Source: Clostridium saccharoperbutylacetonicum N1-4(HMT) | GTDB taxonomy: Bacteria; Bacillota; Clostridia; Clostridiales; Clostridiaceae | Reading direction: 5' to 3' | Length of the DNA: 64,000 bases | NCBI RefSeq assembly: GCF_000340885.1 | Contig: NC_020291.1 | Span: 565,001-629,000, forward strand | Shown here: in pieces, positions 55,524-62,797 of the stretch | How the letters are laid out: every line of letters begins with the position of its first letter | Numbering within the stretch: position 1 is the stretch's first letter | Position numbers and translations under genes: made by a program | Notes under the pieces: generated by a model | Seen by the model: the letters and a program-made list of their open reading frames with translations, nothing else | What the model was told of the DNA's origin: nothing | The model's database searches: none

Positions 55524-55666
55524 TTAATAAGAAATACCGTGGCGCAAAATGACAAAATCATGGCGTATAATGATGTTAGGATTCAATAAAATAGAGAATA
55601 TAATCTTAACATAGGATTAAGTTAAATTTGTTGATGCAATAGATGACTATTATATCTGTAAAAATA
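55524..55666 (+). promoter_or_regulatory. Operator/promoter block 2 (GTGGC direct repeats)
   Basis: Homologous copy of 53523-53662: GTGGCGC at 55539 and ATGGCGT at 55560, again 21 bp apart, followed by the same AT-rich tail and TGCAATAGATGACTATTA. It now precedes a decayed SDR gene. Confidence 0.7.
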
Positions 55667-55667
55667 A

Positions 55668-56444
55668 GCATTAATTACAGGAGCATCTAGTGGAATAGGA
55701 AGAGAATTTTCTCGTATTCACGCAGCAAATGGTGGAGACCTTGTTATAATTGCAAGAAGAGAGGATCAATTAAATTAACTGAAACAAGAATTAGAAAAGA
55801 AATATAATATTAAAGTAAAAGTTATTGCAAAGGACTTAACATTGCCACAGGCACCTAGTGAGATTTATAATGAAGTAAAAGATGCAGGCATCGAAGTAGA
55901 TTATCTTATAAACAACGCTGGATTTGGAGGACACGGTTATTTCCATGAGCGTCCTATGGAATTAGATTTACAAATGATTCAAGTTAATATAGTTACTCTC
56001 ACTACTTTAACAAGATTATTTTTGCCTGACTTTGTAAAAAGAAATAGTGGTAAGGTACTAAATGTATCATCAACAGCAGTACTTATGGCTGGGTCATTGC
56101 AGGCTGTTTACTATGCATCAAAAGCTTACGTTTTATCTTTTAGTAATGCGATAGCACAAGAATTACATGATACAAATGTAACAGTTACAGCATTATTACT
56201 AGGTGCAACAGAAACAAAATTTACAAAAACATATGATATGAGTAATACACCTTTATTTGCAAAGACAGTGAGCCAACATATTGTTGCAAAAGATGGCTAT
56301 AATGCAATGTTGCAAGGTAAATTAGATATTATTGCAGGGGTTACAGTTCCTCAAAAAGTTATGATGAGTATGTTACAATTTATGCCTAAAAAATTAATGT
56401 TAAAACAAATATATCAAATACAACAAAAAAATAAAAATGAATAA
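55668..56444 (+). pseudogene. Decayed second short-chain dehydrogenase
   Basis: From 55668 the frame reads [20 protein letters not shown] and on through [15 protein letters not shown], the normal SDR N-terminus, but there is no start codon (TAA sits directly upstream) and an in-frame TAA at 55776-55778 interrupts it. The remainder (from TTG 55842, 200 residues) keeps NNAGFGGHG, the catalytic Ser (NVSSTAV) and YYASKAYVLSF with Y and K. The remainder alone lacks the cofactor-binding motif. Likely a pseudogene, paralogous in position and promoter to the intact SDR at 53677. Confidence 0.8.
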
Positions 56445-56513
56445 ATTCAAAAGAGAGATACACTAATCCGTATTTTAAATAAATATCTAATGATAGATAT
56501 GGAAGGAGTTTAA

Positions 56514-57503
56514 ATGTCTACTAATAAATTTATACTAGATAGAAAATTTGCAGATTTAATCGAAAGTCTTGGCATATCAATTGCAGAAGTACTAAAAAAA
56601 TCTAACTTACCTGAAGATTTATTTAGTCATCAGATGCCTTCTTTAACGGCAATTGAATATATTAATTTTATGGAAATATTAAAAGAGTTATCAAATGATG
56701 AGTGTATCCCAATAAGGATTGGTACAATAGAAAATATAGAAACATTTTCTCCACCTATATTTGCAGCTTATTGCAGTAGGAATGTATTGACTTGTATGAA
56801 AAGAATATCAACATATAAGAAACTTATATGTCCATTAGTATTCCTAGTTAATGAAAATAAAGATAATATAACATTGGAGCTGACTTTTGAAAATACAGAA
56901 AATGAATTACCAGAGTTTTTAGTTGCAATAGAAATGGTATTTTTAGTACAACTCATTAGAAATGCTACTAAAATTCGTATTATCCCTAAAGAAGTTGTGA
57001 CAAAGCATAAGATAGATAACGATAATTATGAAAAGTTTTTTGGAATAAGACCCAAAGTAGGAACCAGAAACATATTGACAATATCAAAAGAAGATGCATT
57101 TCGTTCTTTTATAAGTCAAAATGATGCTATGTGGGAATATTTTGAGCCTGAACTAAGAAGACGACTTAGCGAATTGGATATAGATGACACTTATGCAGCT
57201 AGAGTTAGAAGCGCACTTATAGAACTTTTACCGGCAGGAGAAGGAAGTATAGATGATGTATCATCAAAATTAGGCTGTAGCACAAGAACTCTTCAAAGAA
57301 AGTTAAAGGAAGAAGATACTACATTCCAAAAACAGCTAAACCATACCAGAGAACTACTTGCAAGGCATTATTTAAAAAATTCAGCTATATCGAGTGATGA
57401 TATAGCTTACCTATTAGGGTATCAAGATTTAAATTCTTTTGTAAGAGCATTTAATGCATGGACTGGAATGACGATAAGTGAGTATAAAAAGAAAATAAAT
57501 TAA
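56514..57503 (+). CDS. AraC-family regulator with arabinose-binding-type N-terminus
   Basis: A 329-residue regulator of the OruR/GliR-type subgroup: a ~180-residue N-terminal effector domain (KFADLIESLGISIAEVLKKS, PIRIGTIENIETFSPPIFAA) and a C-terminal double HTH (IDDVSSKLGCSTRTLQRKLKEE; ISSDDIAYLLGYQDLNSFVRAFNAWTGMTISEYKKK, about positions 290-325). AAGGAG precedes ATG 56514. It is the natural candidate to bind the GTGGC direct repeats of both SDR promoters. Ligand unknown. Confidence 0.9.
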   Translation: MSTNKFILDRKFADLIESLGISIAEVLKKSNLPEDLFSHQMPSLTAIEYINFMEILKELSNDECIPIRIGTIENIETFSPPIFAAYCSRNVLTCMKRISTYKKLICPLVFLVNENKDNITLELTFENTENELPEFLVAIEMVFLVQLIRNATKIRIIPKEVVTKHKIDNDNYEKFFGIRPKVGTRNILTISKEDAFRSFISQNDAMWEYFEPELRRRLSELDIDDTYAARVRSALIELLPAGEGSIDDVSSKLGCSTRTLQRKLKEEDTTFQKQLNHTRELLARHYLKNSAISSDDIAYLLGYQDLNSFVRAFNAWTGMTISEYKKKIN

Positions 57504-57525
57504 TTTAAAAATTCATGTGATAGCT

Positions 57526-57639
57526 ATGGATTTTTATTTGTATCTAATAGCACTGCTTATATTTTTGATATTTCTTTTTTTAAGCTATGTACAGAATATG
57601 AGATTTTATTTTAGGTTTAATAATATAGTAGCAAATTAA
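57526..57639 (+). CDS. Possible 37-residue membrane peptide
   Basis: ATG 57526 opens MDFYLYLIALLIFLIFLFLS followed by YVQNMRFYFRFNNIVAN, a single hydrophobic helix with a basic end. There is no good ribosome site, so it is a weak call; it could be a short toxin-like or membrane peptide. Confidence 0.25.
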   Translation: MDFYLYLIALLIFLIFLFLSYVQNMRFYFRFNNIVAN

Positions 57640-57688
57640 TTGAATTTACATAGACGACTAGCTATAATCAACAATATAATGCTTTGCT

Positions 57689-58000
57689 TTAGGAAATATA
57701 TATATCGCCATCACCAACCACTATTATTTTGTAGTTAGATTTTAATGGCGTTAAGTCATATTTAATAGATTTAGGATTAAGTTTTATAGATTGAAGTGTA
57801 GCTAAGTTATTATCCAAAATAATTACTAATGAACTTTTATTTGTAGAGACGTTTTGAACTTCATAAATTTTATCTGTCAAAAGGGCTTCAAAATCACTTA
57901 AGTTATAAATACCTTCCTTAAATACATTTGTTGTAATAGGAGTAGTAGCGCCTATTATAACAAATGATAAAATAAGAAATACAAAAATAATTTTTTTCAT
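57689..58000 (-). CDS. Small exported protein, unknown
   Basis: A 103-residue protein with a hydrophobic N-terminal segment MKKIIFVFLILSFVIIGATT and a polar remainder (about one beta-rich domain). ATG 58000 follows AAAGGTGG; four additional open codons upstream overlap the ribosome site. It lies 24 bases after a small membrane-protein gene in the same orientation. No family recognised. Confidence 0.6.
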   Translation of the reverse strand: MKKIIFVFLILSFVIIGATTPITTNVFKEGIYNLSDFEALLTDKIYEVQNVSTNKSSLVIILDNNLATLQSIKLNPKSIKYDLTPLKSNYKIIVVGDGDIYIS

Positions 58001-58024
58001 TTCTAAAACCACCTTTCATACTTA

Positions 58025-58225
58025 TTATGCTATTTTGATTTTATAATATGTATTATTAATTGTTGTTTTTTTAGAGTTTATGTTAACAAAGCCAGTGATA
58101 AAAGGGTATGTAATAAATAAACTCAATACAATAATAAAAGCAAGCAAAACCCTTCCATATCCACGAATTTTCTTTTTAAGTTTATTAGTATTGATTTGGT
58201 TTCTAATACAAATCTCCCCATTCAA
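58025..58225 (-). CDS. Small single-helix membrane protein, unknown
   Basis: Up to 66 residues: basic N-terminus (NTNKLKKKIRGYG), one transmembrane helix (RVLLAFIIVLSLFITYPFITG) and a short polar tail. The first available codon is TTG 58225; a GGGGAG six bases before an ATT codon (58207) hints at a non-standard start further in. Probably co-transcribed with the exported protein at 57689. Function unknown. Confidence 0.45.
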   Translation of the reverse strand: MNGEICIRNQINTNKLKKKIRGYGRVLLAFIIVLSLFITYPFITGFVNINSKKTTINNTYYKIKIA

Positions 58226-58383
58226 TATTCTATTTTTTAACTTGAGTCATTACATAAAAAGTATAAATTATTATAAACTATTTATGTTTGGTAATATACT
58301 TGATTTCTTAATTTTAACAAAAATTAAACATAGTGAAGAAAATAATATTTAGTTTGACTAAGCCCTTAGAGTTGGGTCTATAA

Positions 58384-58420
58384 TTTATGTTTAAATAAAT
58401 TCAAATATGGTAGAATAAAA
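58384..58420 (+). promoter_or_regulatory. Extended -10 promoter of the HEPN/MNT module
   Basis: TTTATGTTTAAA, 10 bases, then TATGGTAGAATAAAA (extended -10 TGG-TAGAAT). The same elements with the same spacing precede the AAA-ATPase gene (62730-62766). Confidence 0.65.
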
Positions 58421-58462
58421 GATAAGATTGCTTATAAATAATTAAAGGTAGGTGGTTAGCAC

Positions 58463-58870
58463 ATGGATAAGGAGCAGATAATAGATAAATTGAAGTCAAA
58501 TGAATTTGTTGATTTTATAAATAAATACAACATCATAACTGTGATTTTGTTTGGCAGTATAAATGGAAATGACTTTAATGAAGAATCAGATGTAGATTTA
58601 GCCATGATAGCTGATACTGAAATTGAATTGGATAGGGTTTTAGATATAGAATTATTTTTACAAAACCTATTGGATAGAGAAATAGATGTTTTAGACTTAA
58701 GAAATGATGAAGTAGATTTATTCGTAAAGATAAACATTTTAAATAACGGTAAGGTAATTTATTCTTTAGATAATAATGAAGCATTGGAAGCTATATATAA
58801 TGAAACTGATAGAATTTATAAGGAAAATGAAAATTTCATGTATTTTAGAAGAGGAGATGTTCTATATTGA
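58463..58870 (+). CDS. mntA: MNT-type nucleotidyltransferase (antitoxin MntA)
   Basis: A 135-residue minimal nucleotidyltransferase. The active site is FGSINGNDFNEESDVDLAMI with G31-S32 and D43-x-D45, plus VLDLRNDEVD as the third acidic strand. In characterised type VII modules MntA AMPylates the HEPN toxin on a Tyr and so blocks it. A ribosome site (AAAGGTAGGTGG) precedes ATG 58463. The HEPN gene overlaps by four bases; here antitoxin comes first, opposite to the Shewanella order. Confidence 0.88.
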   Translation: MDKEQIIDKLKSNEFVDFINKYNIITVILFGSINGNDFNEESDVDLAMIADTEIELDRVLDIELFLQNLLDREIDVLDLRNDEVDLFVKINILNNGKVIYSLDNNEALEAIYNETDRIYKENENFMYFRRGDVLY

Positions 58871-59295
58871 ATAAAGAAAGACTAATTAAAATAATAGAAG
58901 ATATGCAAGAATGTATTGTGGATATAAACGAATGCCTAGAATTATTAGCAACTAGAAAAGATGACAAATTGATCATTAAATTATCAAAATCAAGCTTGCG
59001 ACAATTATTCGTTAGCTTTCATACAATATTAGAAGACTTGTGTTCTATAGTTCTTAAAGAAATAAAGAAATATAAAATAGGAATTACTCTACATGACAGC
59101 TTAATCATTTTAAAAGAAAATGGAATCATAAATGAAGAAACTTATGTATTTCTTGAAAAGTCAAGATTACTTAGAAATAGAATATCACATAGATACAAAG
59201 AGCCAAAGCATGAAGAATTAATTGAACATATTTTAACCTATAATAATAAATTTGAGGAAATAGTTAAGATAGCAAAAGCGTATTTAAGAGACTAA
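58867..59295 (+). CDS. hepT: HEPN-domain protein (toxin HepT-like, DUF86)
   Basis: A 142-residue all-helical HEPN RNase-like toxin. The RX4HXY motif is present as R103-NRIS-H108-R-Y110, so both the catalytic residues and the Tyr that MntA modifies are intact. It starts with TTG 58867, overlapping the antitoxin stop (TTGA), which fits translational coupling. In the HepT/MntA system the toxin cuts tRNA or mRNA when free. A terminator follows at 59370. Could be a plasmid-stability, anti-phage or chromosomal persistence module. Confidence 0.88.
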   Translation: MNKERLIKIIEDMQECIVDINECLELLATRKDDKLIIKLSKSSLRQLFVSFHTILEDLCSIVLKEIKKYKIGITLHDSLIILKENGIINEETYVFLEKSRLLRNRISHRYKEPKHEELIEHILTYNNKFEEIVKIAKAYLRD

Positions 59296-59369
59296 ACTTT
59301 GTGACATTTGATGCTATAAGCTGGGACCGTGAAACGCGGAGTAAGGGTAATAGAAGTAAGATAAAATGG

Positions 59370-59410
59370 AAACCTGTAGATCCTTTATTTTAGAGGATTT
59401 ACAGGTTTAT
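59370..59410 (+). terminator. Terminator of the HEPN/MNT operon
   Basis: A 15-bp stem with one mismatch (AAACCTGTAGATCCT / AGGATTTACAGGTTT) and a T-rich end. Confidence 0.85.
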
Positions 59411-59439
59411 TTGGGTTATTTGTTGGAAATTTATGAGAT

Positions 59440-59478
59440 TTAAAGTAGAATTAACCACGACTTAACAGTGATTTAAAC
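59440..59478 (+). promoter_or_regulatory. Pho box: four TTAA repeats at 11-bp spacing
   Basis: TTAAAG, TTAACC, TTAACA and TTAAAC begin at 59440, 59451, 59462 and 59473, each 11 bp after the last. PhoP/PhoB tandem binding uses TTAAC-type repeats with 11-bp period. The gene downstream is a phosphatase, so phosphate starvation control is very likely. Confidence 0.85.
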
Positions 59479-59534
59479 TTAAAGGAGTACCTTTTTTATT
59501 AGGGACAAATTATTTATTGAGGTGGTAATACTAT

Positions 59535-61193
59535 ATGAGAATTAATAAAAATGTTAAATTTATTCTTCCAATTGCTGTAGCTACGGTTATGGCTACATCA
59601 GCTTGTATACCTTTCATAACAAATGTTAATGCTGAGATTACAGGTAGCTCAGGAATTCAAGGTTTTTCATTACCTAAGGTGACAGGAGCATACAACATTA
59701 ATGCAGGTGTTGGTTCAGATCCAAAAGAACTTGATTTTGCTTGGTTTACACAAGCTTCTGGAAAAGCACAAATAAAGATTGCACGTACAGCTGATATGAA
59801 GGGTACAGACTTTCCTTCATCTGCAACTATTCAAGATGCAGACCAGATGGCTGTAAAAGCAACACAATCCATTGATCAAAAGTATACAGTTCTTGCTGAT
59901 ATTAAAGGAGTAGGTAATCCTGCTAATGAGGGGGATAATGTCTATAATGGGAAAAAGGCATTAAATGCTCCAACTGGTGAATATTCAAACAAAGCTAAAG
60001 TAAAAGACTTAGACTCAGACACACAATATTCCTACTCTGTAAGTGATGGACAAGGAAATTGGAGTCCAATTTATACTATTAATACATTGCCAGCAGATAA
60101 AGTAACCTTTGCTGCTTTTGGTGATCCACAAATTGGTGCCTTTGATAATTCAAAGGGTACTGCTAAATCAAATGCTACAGGTGGTCATAAGAATTTAAGC
60201 GATGACAAAACAGCATGGAAAAATATGCTTAAACTAGTGACTCAAAATAAAGATTTAAACTTCCTTTTTACAATGGGAGATCAAATTAATGACTACAATT
60301 ACTTGATTCAACCTTCAAATGCATCGGATGGACAATGGTATCAATATAGAGACTTTTTCAATCCTGATGATTCAGTAAATTATATGCAAAGTATGCCTTT
60401 AGCTGCTTTCTCAGGTAATCACGATCATCAAATGGGTGAATATTATGGGTACCACTATAATCAACCAAATTTAGGTAAGCTTGGTGCTACTCAATATGGA
60501 AATGATGGTGACTATTGGTTTACAGCAGGCCCAGTACTTTTCATGGTATTGAATGCAAATAATTATGGTACCGCTGATCATGATCAATTTATAGCTGAAG
60601 CTATTAAGGTTAACCCTAATGCAAAATGGAAAGTGGCTTCATGGCATCAATCAGCGTATAGTGAAGCTAATCACAATACTAAAAATGAAATTGATGATCC
60701 AGTTTTAACAATACGTAATACTTGGACAAAAATGATGGATAAATATAAGATCGATGTTGTATTACAAGGACACGATCATTATTATACTCGTACTGCACAA
60801 ATGTTAAATGGAAATGTTGTTGATCCTAGTACTGGAGCTCCTGAAACTTTGAAGAATAATGGAAGCGCTCAAGCACCAGGTACTTCAAATCCAAATGCTA
60901 CTTATGCAACAAAAGAATATCCAAACAGTGTAACTAATCCTAAAGGAACAGTTTACTTTACTCTTGATACAGGTACAGGAAGTAAATATTATGATGTAAA
61001 CAAAGGTAATAATGATTCAATTGGCGGAAGTGCTGATCACTCCTTTAGTGTTGTTGGATGGCAAGGATATGTTCCATCTTACTCTGATATAAGTTTTACA
61101 AATGATACTTTCACAATTAAAACATATGCAACAAGTGATTTTACAGTTGAAAATCAAACACTAATTGACAGCTACACAATTACAAAGAAATAA
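59535..61193 (+). CDS. Secreted purple acid phosphatase-like metallophosphoesterase
   Basis: A 552-residue exported enzyme. Signal peptide ~1-33 (FILPIAVATVMATSACIPFI), an N-terminal fibronectin-III/PAP-N-like domain (~45-190; TQYSYSVSDGQGNWSPIYTI), then a calcineurin-like phosphoesterase domain with metal-binding motifs FAAFGDPQIG, TMGDQIND, FSGNHDHQM, SWHQSAYS and LQGHDHYYTR. Di-metal phosphatase or phosphodiesterase outside the cell. GAGGTGG precedes ATG 59535. The four-repeat Pho box upstream implies expression under phosphate limitation, to scavenge phosphate from organic esters. Confidence 0.93.
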   Translation: MRINKNVKFILPIAVATVMATSACIPFITNVNAEITGSSGIQGFSLPKVTGAYNINAGVGSDPKELDFAWFTQASGKAQIKIARTADMKGTDFPSSATIQDADQMAVKATQSIDQKYTVLADIKGVGNPANEGDNVYNGKKALNAPTGEYSNKAKVKDLDSDTQYSYSVSDGQGNWSPIYTINTLPADKVTFAAFGDPQIGAFDNSKGTAKSNATGGHKNLSDDKTAWKNMLKLVTQNKDLNFLFTMGDQINDYNYLIQPSNASDGQWYQYRDFFNPDDSVNYMQSMPLAAFSGNHDHQMGEYYGYHYNQPNLGKLGATQYGNDGDYWFTAGPVLFMVLNANNYGTADHDQFIAEAIKVNPNAKWKVASWHQSAYSEANHNTKNEIDDPVLTIRNTWTKMMDKYKIDVVLQGHDHYYTRTAQMLNGNVVDPSTGAPETLKNNGSAQAPGTSNPNATYATKEYPNSVTNPKGTVYFTLDTGTGSKYYDVNKGNNDSIGGSADHSFSVVGWQGYVPSYSDISFTNDTFTIKTYATSDFTVENQTLIDSYTITKK

Positions 61194-61210
61194 GGATATT
61201 TTAGTGAAGC

Positions 61211-61251
61211 ACAAGCAGTCAAGTTTATATTCTATAGACTAGGCTGCTTGT
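61211..61251 (+). terminator. Hairpin after the phosphatase gene
   Basis: Stem ACAAGCAG / CTGCTTGT with a 25-base loop and a weak T tract. Confidence 0.5.
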
Positions 61252-61306
61252 TACATAAAATTAAGCTGCATTTTATAAGAGCAGTATATTAAGTAGGAGA
61301 AGCAAA

Positions 61307-62572
61307 ATGAAGGTAAATTTAAATTGGAATTCATCTATAAAAATATGTGGTAAAATTATTGGACCTATTGCCGTTTTATTAATTTATATCGTAATGGCTG
61401 TGAGTTTTAGTTCACATACGCCGATTTATAATCCATATAGCTCAGGGGCTGGAGGAGAATTGCATTACGAAAAAGGTAAGGTTGTTTCAATCGATGAGCA
61501 GGTAATAAACCCTTCAGGTTTCTCCGAACTATATATTGGGAGACAAATTGTTAATGTGCTTATAGAAAGTGGACAATATGAAGGGCAGACTTTTCAAGTT
61601 AATAATGCTCTTAATTATGATACTAACTTTGTGCTTCATAAGGGGCAGGATATTGTAGTATCTATTAATACTTCTACTGGAGATAAATCACTGGTAAATG
61701 TTTATATGTTTGCTCCATCTAGAGTTGTTCCTTTACTTGTGCTTATAGGTATTTTTATTGGAGTAATGTGTTTAGTAGGAGGCTGGCGTGGTTTTCATTC
61801 TATACTAGGGATTGTATTTACTTTGACCACAGTTTTATTCATATTTATTCCACTACTTTTCCATGGAGTATCTGTGGTTTTTGCAACTATTTTACTTGTT
61901 ATAATAACTTCCTGCGTGACCCTATTTTTAGTTGGAGGTTTTGACCGAAAAAGTATATCTGCCATATTAGGAACCGTAGCAGGTGTAATTGTATCAGTTA
62001 TCATTATGCTTATTTTCAGTAAGCTTTTAGGCATATCTGGCTATACTTCTACAGATGCAGATGCAATGCTTAATATTGCAAGTCAAACTAAACTTCAAGT
62101 GAAGGATCTTCTGTTCACAGGAATTATAATTGCTTCACTGGGAGCTGTAATGGATATTGCTATTTCCATTGCTACCTCTATAAATGAGCTTAAGAAGCAA
62201 AAGGAAGATGCTACGTTTAAAGAATTATTTAGCTCAGGAATGAATATTGGGCGAGACATGATGGGAACTATGAGTAATACGCTTATTTTAGCATTTTTAG
62301 GGGAATCTATTTTCTCTTTCATTTTGATGTATTCTTATCAAGTACAGTTTAGGCAATTGTTTAATTCTAATAGTATTGCAATTGATATTCTTAATGCTAT
62401 TTGTGGAAGTTTAGCAGTTGTTTTAACAGTGCCAATTGTAGCTGCTATTGCAGCAAAGCTACTTCAAGGAAGTCAAAGTTCTTATAAAGCGCAAGATGGA
62501 GAATTAGCAGAAAATAAGGAAATGACAAGTACTTTGAAAAATGGGTATGCTTTAGAAATGAGCAGAAAGTAA
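61307..62572 (+). CDS. YibE/F-family membrane protein
   Basis: A 421-residue protein with an N-terminal membrane anchor, an external beta-rich domain (~40-140) and seven or so helices from ~145 (VPLLVLIGIFIGVMCLVGG) to the end. The conserved core TGIIIASLGAVMDIAISIAT and GRDMMGTMSNTLILAFLGES identify YibE/F. TAGGAG precedes ATG 61307. Function unknown; family members are proposed to be transporters or regulators at the membrane. Confidence 0.9.
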   Translation: MKVNLNWNSSIKICGKIIGPIAVLLIYIVMAVSFSSHTPIYNPYSSGAGGELHYEKGKVVSIDEQVINPSGFSELYIGRQIVNVLIESGQYEGQTFQVNNALNYDTNFVLHKGQDIVVSINTSTGDKSLVNVYMFAPSRVVPLLVLIGIFIGVMCLVGGWRGFHSILGIVFTLTTVLFIFIPLLFHGVSVVFATILLVIITSCVTLFLVGGFDRKSISAILGTVAGVIVSVIIMLIFSKLLGISGYTSTDADAMLNIASQTKLQVKDLLFTGIIIASLGAVMDIAISIATSINELKKQKEDATFKELFSSGMNIGRDMMGTMSNTLILAFLGESIFSFILMYSYQVQFRQLFNSNSIAIDILNAICGSLAVVLTVPIVAAIAAKLLQGSQSSYKAQDGELAENKEMTSTLKNGYALEMSRK

Positions 62573-62606
62573 TTTAAAAAGTGTTTATTAAAGAATTATA
62601 TATTGT

Positions 62607-62651
62607 AAAAAAAGCTGAGAACTATGGGGGTGATAGTATTCAGCTTTTTTT
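62607..62651 (+). terminator. Terminator of the YibE/F gene
   Basis: Stem AAAAAAAGCTGA / TCAGCTTTTTTT with a 21-base loop, T run included. Confidence 0.85.
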
Positions 62652-62729
62652 GTTGGGGACTGTCACTTGGAAGTTGCTGGAGACTTGTGGTTTGCTAGAG
62701 AGGTGATAACTTTACTATTCATGTTTTTG

Positions 62730-62766
62730 TTTATGTTTAAAAAAAGCTAAATATGGTAGAATAAAA
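62730..62766 (+). promoter_or_regulatory. Promoter matching that of the HEPN/MNT module
   Basis: TTTATGTTTAAA, 10 bases, then TATGGTAGAATAAAA, identical in both motifs and in spacing to 58384-58420. Confidence 0.65.
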
Positions 62767-62797
62767 TATATGATGGAATGAGGAAGTGAATTGATAT

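Noticed and set aside
58080..58352. 90-codon plus-strand frame opposite the small membrane-protein gene
   Set aside because: Antisense to a hydrophobic frame, which often generates hydrophobic shadows; the reverse pair has a better ribosome site and operon logic. Kept as uncertain.
59300..59365. Riboswitch after the HEPN gene (GGGACCGTGAAACGCGGAG)
   Set aside because: GC-rich and structured-looking, but it matches no class I know and precedes a terminator rather than a start codon.
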